Below, piece by piece: positions 50,938-63,843 of a stretch of 64,000 nt of DNA. Position 1 is the stretch's first letter. Each line of letters begins with the position of its first letter. Position numbers and translations under genes: made by a program. The stretch spans positions 30,969,763 through 31,033,762 of the forward strand of contig NC_080046.1 in NCBI RefSeq assembly GCF_012489685.1, written 5' to 3'. Source of the DNA: Lotus japonicus (Eukaryota; Streptophyta; Magnoliopsida; Fabales; Fabaceae). The notes under the pieces were generated by a model. That model did not search any database. It was given only the letters and a program-made list of their open reading frames with translations, and was not told the DNA's origin.

Positions 50938-51121
50938 ATGGAGAATTGTAACGAAATAAGTACAGTAGAACCAAAGGAGAATGAGGCCAACATATAGCTT
51001 ATGAGTGGAAAAATTATTCTCTAATGACAAAAAGTGTCTTGTTGTACCACAATAAGTTTAAGCTCACGATATTCCTCCACCGAAAGTGATGCAAGTTCGT
51101 AGAGCTCAACTAAATATGGGT

Positions 51122-51153
51122 GTTTAGGGTTTAGGGTTTAGGGTTTAGGGTAG
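51122..51153 (+). repeat. Longest clean telomere-like tract, four consecutive TTTAGGG units
   Basis: In the first satellite B monomer. Equivalent shorter or interrupted tracts (with TTTAAGG variants) occur once per monomer, for example near 51430, 51766, 52100, 52435, 53255, 58930 and 63410. Confidence 0.92.
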
Positions 51154-51749
51154 GTCTAAAGGAAAAAGAGGCCAACATATAGCTTTTGAGAGGACATCCA
51201 TTGTATGTCATATGAGTTCGTAAAGCTCAACTAAAACTTACTACAAATGGAGAATTGTAACGAAATAAGTACAGTAGAGCCAAAGGAGAATGAGGCCTAC
51301 GTATAGCTTTTGAATGGGGAAATTCCTCTCTAATGAGAAAAATTGTCTTGTTGTACAACAATAAGTTTAAGCTCATGATATTCCTCCACCGAATGTGATG
51401 CAAGTTCTTAGTGTTCAACTAAATATGGGTGTTTAGGGTTTAGGGTTTAAGGTTTAGGGTAGGACAAAAGGATAAAGAGGCCAATATATATCTTTTGAGA
51501 GGACACAAATTCAAAATCGAAGTCATTAATCCATTGTATGTGAGACGAGTTCGTAGAGCTCAACTTAAACTTACTACAAATGGAGAATTGTAACGAAATA
51601 AGTACAGTAGAACCAAAGGAGAATGAGGCCAACATATAGCATATGAGTGGAAAAATTATTCTCTAATGACAAAAACTGTCTTGTTGTACCACAATAAGTT
51701 TAAGCTCATGATATTCCTCCACCGAATGTGATGCAAGTTCGTAGAGCTC

Positions 51750-54733
51750 AACTAACAATGGGTGTTTAGGGTTTAGGGTTTAAGGTTTAGGGTTTAGGGT
51801 AGGACTAAAGGAAAAAGAGGCCAACATATAGCTTTTGAGAGGACATAAATTTAAAATCGATGTTATTAATCCATTGTATGTCATATGAGTTCGGAGAGCT
51901 CAACTAAAACTTACTACAAATGGAGAATTGTAACGAAATAAGTACAGTAGAACCAAAGGAGAATGAGGCCTACATCTTTTGAGTGGGGAAATTCCTCTCT
52001 AATGACAAAAAGTGTCATGTTGTACCACAATAAGTTTAAGCTCATGATATTCCTCCACCGAATGTGATGCAAGTTCATAGAGCTCAACTAAATATGGGTG
52101 TTTAGGGTTTAGGGTTTAAGGTTTGGGGTAGAACAAAAGGATAAAGAGGCCAATATATATCTTTTGAGAGGACATAAATTTAAAATCGAAGTCATTAATC
52201 CATTGTATGTGAGACGAGTTCGTAGAGCTCAACTGAAACTTACTACAAATGGAGAATTGTAACGAAATAAGTACAGTAGAACCAAAGGAGAATGAGGCCA
52301 ACATATAGCTTTTGAGTGGAAAAGTTATTCTCTAATGACAAAAGGTGTCTTGTTGTACCACAATAAGTTTAAGCTCACGATATTCCTCCACCGAAAGTGA
52401 TGCAAGTTCGTAGAGCTCAACTAAATATGGGTGTTTAGGGTTTAGGGTTTAAGGTGTTTTGGGTAGCACAAAAGTAAAAAGAGGCCAACATATAGCTTTT
52501 GAGAGGACATAAATTTAAAATCGATGTTATTAATCCATTGTATGTCATATGAGTTCGTAGAGCTCAACTAAAACTTACTACAAATGGAGAATTGTAACGA
52601 AATAAGTACATTAGAACCAAAGAAAAATGAGGCCTACATATAGCTTTTGAGAGGACATAAATTTAAATTCGATGTTATAAATCCATTGTATGTCAAATGA
52701 GTTCGTAGAGCTCAACTAAAACTTACTATAAATGGAGAATTGTAACGAAATAAGTACAGAAAAACCAAAGGAGAATGAGGCCAACATATAGCTTTTGAGT
52801 GGAGAAATTCCTCTCTAATGACAAAAAGTGTCTTGTGGTACCACAATAAGTTTAAGCTCATGATATTCCTCCACCTAATGTGATGCAAGTTCGTAGAGCT
52901 CAACTAAATATGGGTGTTTTGGGTTTAGGGTTTAAGGTTTAGGGTTTAGGGTAGGTCAAAAGGATAAAGAGGCCAACATATAGCTTTTGAGAGGACATAA
53001 ATTTAAATTCGATGTTATAAATCCATTGTATGTCAAATGAGTTCGTAGAGCTCAACTAAAACTTATTATAAATGGAGAATTGTAACGAAATAAGTACAGA
53101 AGAACCAAAGGAGAATGAGGCCAACATATATCTTTTGAGTGGAGAAATTCCTCTCTAATGACAAAAAGTGTCTTGTTGTACCACAATAAGATTAAGCTCA
53201 TGATATTCCTCCACCTAATGTGATGCAAGTTCGTAGAGCTCAACTAACAATGGGTGTTTAGGGTTTAGGGTTTAAGGTTTAGGGTTTAGGGTAGGACTAA
53301 AGGAAAAAGAGGCCAACATATAGCTTTTGAGAGGACATAAATTTAAAATCGATGTTATTAATCCATTGTATGTCATATGAGTTCGGAGAGCTCAACTAAA
53401 ACTTACTACAAATGGAGAATTGTAACGAAATAAGTACAGTAGAACCAAAGGAGAATGAGGCCTACATCTTTTGAGTGGGGAAATTCCTCTCTAATGACAA
53501 AAAGTGTCATGTTGTACCACAATAAGTTTAAGCTCATGATATTCCTCCACCGAATGTGATGCAAGTTCATAGAGCTCAACTAAATATGGGTGTTTAGGGT
53601 TTAGGGTTTAAGGTTTGGGGTAGAACAAAAGGATAAAGAGGCCAATATATATCTTTTGAGAGGACATAAATTTAAAATCGAAGTCATTAATCCATTGTAT
53701 GTGAGACGAGTTCGTAGAGCTCAACTGAAACTTACTACAAATGGAGAATTGTAACGAAATAAGTACAGTAGAACCAAAGGAGAATGAGGCCAACATATAG
53801 CTTTTGAGTGGAAAAGTTATTCTCTAATGACAAAAGGTGTCTTGTTGTACCACAATAAGTTTAAGCTCACGATATTCCTCCACCGAAAGTGATGCAAGTT
53901 CGTAGAGCTCAACTAAATATGGGTGTTTAGGGTTTAGGGTTTAAGGTGTTTTGGGTAGCACAAAAGTAAAAAGAGGCCAACATATAGCTTTTGAGAGGAC
54001 ATAAATTTAAAATCGATGTTATTAATCCATTGTATGTCATATGAGTTCGTAGAGCTCAACTAAAACTTACTACAAATGGAGAATTGTAACGAAATAAGTA
54101 CATTAGAACCAAAGAAAAATGAGGCCTACATATAGCTTTTGAGAGGACATAAATTTAAATTCGATGTTATAAATCCATTGTATGTCAAATGAGTTCGTAG
54201 AGCTCAACTAAAACTTACTATAAATGGAGAATTGTAACGAAATAAGTACAGAAAAACCAAAGGAGAATGAGGCCAACATATAGCTTTTGAGTGGAGAAAT
54301 TCCTCTCTAATGACAAAAAGTGTCTTGTTGTACCACAATAAGTTTAAGCTCATGATATTCCTCCACCTAATGTGATGCAAGTTCGTAGAGCTCAACTAAA
54401 TATGGGTGTTTTGGGTTTAGGGTTTAAGGTTTAGGGTTTAGGGTAGGTCAAAAGGATAAAGAGGCCAACATATAGCTTTTGAGAGGACATAAATTTAAAT
54501 TCGATGTTATAAATCCATTGTATGTCAAATGAGTTCGTAGAGCTCAACTAAAACTTATTATAAATGGAGAATTGTAACGAAATAAGTACAGAAGAACCAA
54601 AGGAGAATGAGGCCAACATATATCTTTTGAGTGGAGAAATTCCTCTCTAATGACAAAAAGTGTCTTGTTGTACCACAATAAGTTTAAGCTCATGATATTC
54701 CTCCACCTAATGTGATGCAAGTTCGTAGAGCTC
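51750..54733 (+). repeat. 1492-bp tandem duplication of satellite B monomers (two copies)
   Basis: The junction variant CAACTAACAATGGG is at 51748 and 53240. Identical monomer variants recur at 52116/53608, 52712/54204 and 53052/54544, all 1492 bp apart, with very few differences. Confidence 0.88.
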
Positions 54734-57716
54734 AACTAAATATGGGTGTTTAGGGTTTTGGGTTTAAGGTTTAGGGTTTAGGGTAGGACAAAAGGAAAAA
54801 GAGGCCAACATATAGCTTTTGAGAGGACATAAATTTAAAATCGATGTTAATAGTCCATTGTATGTCAAATGAGTTCGTAGAGCTCAACTAAAACTTACTA
54901 CAAATGGAGAATTGTAACGAAATAAGTACAGTAGAGCCAAAGGAGAATGAGGCCTACATATAGCTTTTGAGTGGGGAAATTCCTCTCTAATGACAAAAGG
55001 TGTCTTGTTGTACAACAATAAGTTTAAGCTCATGATATTTATCCACCGAATGTGTTGCAAGTTCGTAGTGCTCAACTAAATATGGGTGTTTAGGGTTTAG
55101 CGTAGGACAAAAGGATAAAGAGGCCAATATATATCTTTTGAGAGGACATAAATTCAAAATCGAAGTCGTTAATCAATTGTATGTGAGACGAGTTCGTAGA
55201 GCTCAACTGAAACTTACTACAAATGGAGAATTGTAACGAAATAAGTACAGTAGAACCAAAGGAGAATGAGGCCAACATATAACATATGAGTGGAAAAATT
55301 ATTCTCAAATGACAAAATGTGTCTTGTTGTACCACAATAAGTTTAAGCTCATGATATTCCTCCACCGAATGTGATGCAAGTTCGTAGAGCTCAACTAACT
55401 ATGGGTGTTTAGGGTTTAGGGTTTAGGGTGTTTAGGGTAGCACAAAAGTAAAAAGAGGCCAACATATAGCTTTTGAGAGGACATATATTTAAAATCGATG
55501 TTATTAATCCATTGAATGTCATATGAGTTCGTAGAGCTCAACTAAAACTTACTACAAATGGAGAATTGTAACGAAATAAGTACAGTAGAACCAAAGGAGA
55601 ATGAGGCCAACATATAGCTTTTGAGTGGAAAAATTCCTCTCTAATGACAAAAAGTGTCTTGTTGTACCACAATAAGTATAAGCTCATGAAATTCCTCCAC
55701 CAAATGTGATGCAAGTTCGTAGAGCTCAACTAAATATGGGTGTTTAGGGTTTAGGGTTTAAGGTGTTTAGGGTAGCACAAAAGTAAAAAGAGGCCAACAT
55801 ATAGCTTTTGAGAGGACATAAATTTAAAATCGATGTTATTAATCCATTGTATGTCATATGAGTTCGTAGAGCTCAACTAAAACTTACTACAAATGGAGAA
55901 TTGTAACGAAATAAGTATTTAAATTCGATGTTATAAATCCATTGTATGTCAAATGAGTTCGTAGAGCTCAACTAAAACTTACTATAAATGGAGAATTGTA
56001 ACGAAATAAGTACAGTAGAACCAAAGGAGAATGAGGCCAACATATAGCTTTTGAGTGGAGAAATTCCTCTCTAATGACAAAAAGTGTCTTGTTGTACCAC
56101 AATAAGTTTAAGCTCATGATATTCCTCCACCTAATGTGATGCAAGTTCGTAGAGCTCAACTAAATATGGGTGTTTAGGGTTTAGGGTTTAAGGTTTAGGG
56201 TTTAGGGTAGGTCAAAAGGATAAAGAGGCCAACATATAGCTTTTGAGAGGACATAAATTTAAATTCGATGTTATAAATCCATTGTATGTCAAATGAGTTC
56301 GTAGAGCTCAACTAAAACTTATTATAAATGGAGAATTGTAACGAAATAAGTACAGAAGAACCAAAGGAGAATGAGGCCAACATATATCTTTTGAGTGGAG
56401 AAATTCCTCTCTAATGACAAAAAGTGTCTTGTTGTACCACAATAAGTTTAAGCTCATGATATTCCTCCACCTAATGTGATGCAAGTTCGTAGAGCTCAAC
56501 TAAATATGGGTGTTTAGGGTTTTGGGTTTAAGGTTTAGGGTTTAGGGTAGGACAAAAGGAAAAAGAGGCCAACATATAGCTTTTGAGAGGACATAAATTT
56601 AAAATCGATGTTAATAGTCCATTGTATGTCAAATGAGTTCGTAGAGCTGAACTAAAACTTACTACAAATGGAGAATTGTAACGAAATAAGTACAGTAGAG
56701 CCAAAGGAGAATGAGGCCTACATATAGCTTTTGAGTGGGGAAATTCCTCTCTAATGACAAAAGGTGTCTTGTTGTACAACAATAAGTTTAAGCTCATGAT
56801 ATTTATCCACCGAATGTGTTGCAAGTTCGTAGTGCTCAACTAAATATGGGTGTTTAGGGTTTAGCGTAGGACAAAAGGATAAAGAGGCCAATATATATCT
56901 TTTGAGAGGACATAAATTCAAAATCGAAGTCGTTAATCAATTGTATGTGAGACGAGTTCGTAGAGCTCAACTGAAACTTACTACAAATGGAGAATTGTAA
57001 CGAAATAAGTACAGTAGAACCAAAGGAGAATGAGGCCAACATATAACATATGAGTGGAAAAATTATTCTCAAATGACAAAATGTGTCTTGTTGTACCACA
57101 ATAAGTTTAAGCTCATGATATTCCTCCACCGAATGTGATGCAAGTTCGTAGAGCTCAACTAACTATGGGTGTTTAGGGTTTAGGGTTTAGGGTGTTTAGG
57201 GTAGCACAAAAGTAAAAAGAGGCCAACATATAGCTTTTGAGAGGACATAAATTTAAAATCGATGTTATTAATCCATTGAATGTCATATGAGTTCGTAGAG
57301 CTCAACTAAAACTTACTACAAATGGAGAATTGTAACGAAATAAGTACAGTAGAACCAAAGGAGAATGAGGCCAACATATAGCTTTTGAGTGGAAAAATTC
57401 CTCTCTAATGACAAAAAGTGTCTTGTTGTACCACAATAAGTATAAGCTCATGAAATTCCTCCACCAAATGTGATGCAAGTTCGTGAGCTCAACTAAATAT
57501 GGGTGTTTAGGGTTTAGGGTTTAAGGTGTTTAGGGTAGCACAAAAGTAAAAAGAGGCCAACATATAGCTTTTGAGAGGACATAAATTTAAAATCGATGTT
57601 ATTAATCCATTGTATGTCATATGAGTTCGTAGAGCTCAACTAAAACTTACTACAAATGGAGAATTGTAACGAAATAAGTATTTAAATTCGATGTTATAAA
57701 TCCATTGTATGTCAAA
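54190..57716 (+). repeat. 1764-bp tandem duplication of satellite B monomers (two copies, partial third)
   Basis: Variants at 54204, 55968 and 57731, at 55090 and 56854, and TAGGGTTTTGGGTTTAAGG near 54750 and 56515 recur 1763-1764 bp apart. The single-base difference in spacing is a deletion in TTCGTGAGCTC near 57483. Part of the block reappears at about 61240-62090. Confidence 0.85.
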
Positions 57717-60700
57717 TGAGTTCGTAGAGCTCAACTAAAACTTACTATAAATGGAGAATTGTAACGAAATAAGTACAGTAGAACCAAAGGAGAATGAGGC
57801 CAACATATAGCTTTTGAGTGGAGAAATTCCTCTCTAATGACAAAAAGTGTCTTGTTGTACCACAGTAAGTTTAAGCTCATGATATTCCTCCACCTAATGT
57901 GATGCAAGTTCGTAGAGCTCAACTAAATATGGGTGTTTAGGGTTTAGGGTTTAAGGTTTAGGGTTTAGGGTAGGTCAAAAGGATAAAGAGGCCAACATAT
58001 AGCTTTTGAGAGGACATAAATTTAAATTCGATGTTATAAATCCATTGTATGTCAAATGAGTTCGTAGAGCTCAACTAAAACTTACTATAAATGGAGAATT
58101 GTAACGAAATAAGTACAGAAGAACCAAAGGAGAATGAGGCCAACATATATCTTTTGAGTGGAGAAATTCCTCTCTAATGACAAAAAGTGTCTTGTTGTAC
58201 CACAATAAGTTTAAGCTCATGATATTCCTCCACCGAATGTGATGCAAGTTCGTAGAGCTCAACTAAATATGGGTGTTTAGGGTTTAGGGTTTAAGGTTTA
58301 GGGTTTAGGGTAGGACTAAAGGAAAAAGAGGCCAACATATAGCTTTTGAGAGGACATAAATTTAAAATCGATGTTATTAATCCATTGTATGTCATATGAG
58401 TTCAGAGAGCTCAACTAAAACTTACTACAAATGGAGAATTGTAACGAAATAAGTACAGTAGAACCAAAGGAGAATGAGGCCTACATCTTTTGAGTGGGGA
58501 AATTTCTCTCTAATGACAAAAAGTGTCATGTTGTACCACAATAAGTTTAAGCTCATGATATTCCTCCACCGAATGTGATGCAAGTTCGTAGAGCTCAACT
58601 AAATATGGGTGTTTAGGGTTTAGGGTTTAAGGTTTAGGGTAGAACAAAAGGATAAAGAGGCCAATATATATCTTTTGAGAGGACATAAATTCAAAATCGA
58701 GGTCATTAATCCATTGTATGTGAGACGAGTTCGTAGAGCTCAACTGAAACTTACTACAAATGGAGAATTGTAACGAAATAAGTACAGTAGAACCAAAGGA
58801 GAATGAGGCCAACATATAGCTTATGAGTGGAAAAATAATTCTCTATTGACAAAAAGTGTCTTGTTGTACCACAATAAGTTTAAGCTCATGATATTCCTCC
58901 ACCGAATGTGATGCAAGTTCGTAGAGCTCAACTAAATATGGGTGTTTAGGGTTTAGGGTTTAGGGTTTAGGGTAGGTCAAAACGATAAAGAGGCCAACAT
59001 ATAGCTTTTGAGATGACATAAATTTAAATTCGATGTTATAAATCCATTGTATGTCAAATGAGTTCGTAGAGCTCAACTAAAACTTACTATAAATGGAGAA
59101 TTGTAACGAAATAAGTACAGAAGAACCAAAGGAGAATGAGGCCAACATATAGCTTTTGAGTGGAGAAATTCCTCTCTAATGACAAAAAGTGTCTTGTTGT
59201 ACCACAATAAGTTTAAGCTCATGATATTCCTCCACCGAATGTGATTCAAGTCCGTAGAGCTCAACTAAATATGGGTGTTTAGGGTTTAGGGTTTAAGGTT
59301 TAGGGTTTAGGGTAGGACAAAAGGATATAGAGGCCAACATATTGCGGGACATAAATTTAGAATCGATATTATTAATCCATTGTATGTCATATGAGTTCGT
59401 AGAGCTCGACTAAAACTTACTACAATTAGAGAATTGTAACGAAATAAGTACAGTAGAGCCAAAGGAGAATGAGGCCTACATATAGCTTTTAAGTGGGGAA
59501 ATTCCTCTCTAATGACAGAAAGTGTCTTGTTGTACCACAATAAATTTAAGCTCATGATATTCCTCCACCGAATTGATGCAAGTTCGTAGAGCTCAACTAA
59601 ATATGGGTGTTTAGGGTTTAGGGTTTAAGGTTTCGGGTAGGACAAAAGGATAAAGAGTCCAATATATATCTTTTGAGAGGACATAAATTCAAAATCGAAG
59701 TCATTAATCCATTGTATGTGAGACGAGTTCGTAGAGCCTAACTGAAACTTACTACAAATGGAGAATTGTAACGAAATAAATACAGTAGAACCAAAGGAGA
59801 ATGAGGCCATCAAATAGCATATGAGTGGAAAAATTATTCTCTAATGACAAAAAGTGTCTTGTTGTACCACAATAAGTTTAAGCTCATGATATTCCTCCAC
59901 CGAATGTGATGCAAGTTCGTAGAGCTCAACTAACTATGGGTGTTTAGGGTTTAGGGTTTAAGGTTTAGGGTTTAGGGTAGGACAAAAGGAAAAAGAGGCC
60001 AACATATAGCTTTTGAGAAGACATAAATTTAAAATCGATGTTATTAATCCATTGAATGTCATATGAGTTCGTAGAACTCAACTAAAACTTACTACAAATG
60101 GAGAATTGTAACGAAATAAGTACAGAAGAACCAGAGGAGAATGAGGCCAACATATAGCTTTTGAGTGGAGAAATTCCTCTCTAATGACAAAAAGTGTCTT
60201 GTTGTACCACAATAAGTTTAAGCTCATGATATTCCTCCACCGAATGTGATGCAAGTTCGTAGAGCTCAACTAACTATGGGTGTTTAGGGTTTAGGGTTTA
60301 AGGTTTAGGGTTTAGGGTAGGACAAAAGGAAAAAGAGGCCAACATATAGCTTTTGAGAGGACATAAATTTAAAATAGATGTTATTAATCCATTGAATGTC
60401 ATATGAGTTCGTAGAGCTCAACTAAAACTTACTACAAATGGAGAATTGTAACGAAATAAGTACAGTAGAACCAAAGGAGAATGAGGCCAACATATAGCTT
60501 TTGAGTGGAAAAATTCCTCTCTAATGACAAAAAGTGTCTTGTTGTACCACAATAAGTTTAAGATCGTGATATTCCTCCACCGAATGTCATGCAAGTTCGT
60601 AGAGCTCAACTAAATATGGGTGTTTAGGGTTTAGGGTTTAAGGTGTTTAGGGTAGCACAAAAGTAAAAAGAGGCCAACATATAGCTTTTGAGAGGACATA

Positions 60701-63638
60701 AGTTTAAAATCGATGTTATTAATCCATTGTATGTCATATGAGTTCGTAGAGCTCAACTAAAACTTACTACAAATGGAGAATTGTAACGAAATAAGTACAG
60801 TAGAACCAAAGAAAAATGAGGCCTACATATAGCTTTTGAGAGGACATAAATTTAAATTCGATGTTATAAATCCATTGTATGTCAAATGAGTTCGTAGTGC
60901 TCAACTAAAACTTACTATAAATGGAGAATTGTAACGAAATAAGTACAGAAAAACCAAAGGAGAATGAGGCCAACATATAGATTTTGAGTGGAGAAATTCC
61001 TCTCTAATGACAAAAAGTGTCTTGTTGTACCACAATAAGTTTAAGCTCATGATATTCCTCCACCTAATGTGATGCAAGTTCGTTGAGCTCAACTAAATAT
61101 GGGTGTTTAGGGTTTAGGGTTTAAGGTTTAGGGTTTAGGGTAGGTCAAAAGGATAAAGAGGCCAACATATAGCTTTTGAGAGGACATAAATTTAAATTCG
61201 ATGTTATAAATCCATTGTATGTCAAATGAGTTCGTAGAGCTCAACTAAAACTTACTATAAATGGAGAATTGTAACGAAATAAGTACAGAAGAACCAAAGG
61301 AGAATGAGGCCAACATATATCTTTTGAGTGGAGAAATTCCTCTCTAATGACAAAAAGTGTCTTGTTGTACCACAATAAGTTTAAGCTCATGATATTCCTC
61401 CACCTAATGTGATGCAAGTTCGTAGAGCTCAACTAAATATGGGTGTTTAGGGTTTTGGGTTTAAGGTTTAGGGTTTAGGGTAGGACAAAAGGAAAAAGAG
61501 GCCAACATATAGCTTTTGAGAGGACATAAATTTAAAATCGATGTTAATAGTCCATTGTATGTCAAATGAGTTCGTAGAGCTCAACTAAAACTTACTACAA
61601 ATGGAGAATTGTAACGAAATAAGTACAGTAGAGCCAAAGGAGAATGAGGCCTACATATAGCTTTTGAGTGGGGAAATTCCTCTCTAATGACAAAAGGTGT
61701 CTTGTTGTACAACAATAAGTTTAAGCTCATGATATTCCTCCACCGAATGTGTTGCAAGTTCGTAGTGCTCAACTAAATATGGGTGTTTAGGGTTTAGCGT
61801 AGGACAAAAGGATAAAGAGGCCAATATATATCTTTTGAGAGGACATAAATTCAAAATCGAAGTCGTTAATCAATTGTATGTGAGACGAGTTCGTAGAGCT
61901 CAACTGAAACTTACTACAAATGGAGAATTGTAACGAAATAAGTACAGTAGAACCAAAGGAGAATGAGGCCAACATATAACATATGAGTGGAAAAATTATT
62001 CTCAAATGACAAAATGTGTCTTGTTGTACCACAATAAGTTTAAGCTCATGATATTCCTCCACCGAATGTGATGCAAGTTCGTAGAGCTCAACTAACTATG
62101 GGTGTTTTGGGTTTAGGGTTTAAGGTTTAGGGTTTAGGGTAGGACAAAAGGAAAAAGAGGCCAACATATAGCTTTTGAGAGGACATAAATTTAAAATCGA
62201 TGTTATTAATCCATTGAATGTCATATGAGTTCGTAGAGCTCAACTAAAACTTACTACAAATGGAGCATTGTAACGAAATAAGTACAGTAGAACCAAAGGA
62301 GAATGAGGCCAACATATAGCTTTTGAGTGGAAAAATTCCTCTCTAATGACAAAAAGTGTCTTGTTGTACCACAATAAGTATAAGCTCATGAAATTCCTCC
62401 ACCGAATGTGATGCAAGTTCGTAGAGCTCAACTAAATATGGGTGTTTAGGGTTTAGGGTTTAAGGTGTTTAGGGTAGCACAAAAGTAAAAAGAGGCCAAC
62501 ATATATCTTTTGAGAGGACATAAATTTAAAATCGATGTTATTAATCCATTGTATGTCATATGAGTTCGTAGAGCTCAACTAAAACTTACTACAAATGGAG
62601 AATTGTAACGAAATAAGTACAGTAGAACCAAAGAAAAATGAGGCCTACATATAGCTTTTGAGAGGACATAAATTTAAATTCGATGTTATAAATCCATTGT
62701 ATGTCAAATGAGTTCGTAGAGCTCAACTAAAACTTACTATAAATGGAGAATTGTAACGAAATAAGTACAGAAAAACCAAAGGAGAATGAGGCCAACATAT
62801 AGCTTTTGAGTGGAAAAATTCCTCTCTAATGACAAAAAGTGTCTTGTTGTACCACAATAAGTTTAAGATCGTGATATTCCTCCACCGAATGTCATGCAAG
62901 TTCGTAGAGCTCAACTAAATATGGGTGTTTAGGGTTTAGGGTTTTAGGTGTTTAGGGTAGCACAAAAGTAAAAAGAGGCCAACATATAGCTTTTGAGAGG
63001 ACATAAATTTAAAATCGATGTTATTAATCCATTGTATGTCATATGAGTTCGTAGAGCTCAACTAAAACTTACTACAAATGGAGAATTGTAACGAAATAAG
63101 TACAGTAGAACCAAAGAAAAATGAGGCCTACATATAGCTTTTGAGAGGACATAAATTTAAATTCGATGTTATAAATCCATTGTATGTCAAATGATTTTGT
63201 AGAGCTCAACTAAAACTTACTATAAATGGAGAATTGTAACGAAATAAGTACAGAAGAACCAAAGGAGAATGAGGCCAACATATAGCTTTTGAGTGGAGAA
63301 ATTCCTCTCTAATGACAAAAAGTGTCTTGTTGTACCACAATAAGTTTAAGCTCATGATATTCCTCCACCGAAAGTGATTCAAGTTCGTAGAGCTCAACTA
63401 AATATGGGTGTTTAGGGTTTAGGGTTTAGGGTAGGTCAAAAGGATAAAGAGGCCAACATATAGCTTTTGAGAGGACAAAAATTTAAAATCGATGTTATAA
63501 ATCCGTTGTATGTCAAATCAGTTCGTAGAGCACAACTAAAACTTACTATAAATGGAGAATTGTAACGAAATAAGTATAGAAGAACCAAAGGAGAATGAGG
63601 CCAACATATAGCTTTTGAGTGGAGAAATTCCTCTCTGA

Positions 63639-63843
63639 TGAGGACAAGGACAAGGACAAGGACAAGGGTCATGGAGCCCTAAAAGGACTTGGAGGACCAA
63701 TGACAAGGGCTAGAGCTAAAAAGGCCAAAGAGACTCTTCAGCAAGTAGTGGCAACCATTCTTGAAGACAAAGTGGTAGAAGAGATGGAACCAAAAATCAT
63801 GATGATCATTCAGGCCCAAGAAGAAGAGCCAGCCCACGCATAG
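63639..63843 (+). pseudogene. C-terminal tail of a probable Ty3/gypsy polyprotein
   Basis: Open from the satellite B junction to a TAG at 63841-63843. The protein has an acidic/basic DEDKDKDKDKG stretch (from an ACAAGG hexanucleotide repeat), then GGPMTRARAKKAKETLQQVV, a tail motif I associate with plant Ty3/gypsy polyproteins, then an acidic end. The frame enters from satellite B through a GTG at 63619, so no genuine start is present and upstream domains are missing. The call rests on one motif; another repetitive or host protein tail is possible. Confidence 0.5.

Larger units (their letters stand above)
50938..63638 (+). repeat. Satellite B array, 340-bp monomer with telomere-like tract
   Basis: About 12.7 kb, roughly 37 monomer equivalents in one orientation. 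Monomer: a ~148-bp module 1 (GAGGCCAACATATAGC ... GAGTTCGTAGAGCTCAACTA ... GGAGAATTGTAACGAAATAA), a ~155-bp module 2 (same GAGGCCAACATATAGCTTTT start, then CTCTCTAATGACAAAA, ATATTCCTCCACC, and again GTTCGTAGAGCTCAACTA), then GGGTG and a TTTAGGG-type tract of about 20-40 bp. Common spacing is 340 bp; 483-bp variants carry a second module 1. Repeated minus-strand frames of 62-63 codons reflect conservation of the repeat, not a gene. Confidence 0.96.

Noticed and set aside
51122..51153. A true chromosome end
   Set aside because: Telomere motifs are short tracts repeated inside a satellite with more sequence on both sides, not a terminal array.
50938..63638. Series of near-identical 62-103-codon open frames on the minus strand
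   Set aside because: They recur at the satellite B period and contain frame-breaking variation. They are conserved because the DNA repeat is conserved, and they lack any recognisable domain or start context.
50938..63638. CRISPR-like or phage-like regular repeats
   Set aside because: Monomers are long, contiguous and homologous throughout, with no unique spacers, and the context is clearly plant.
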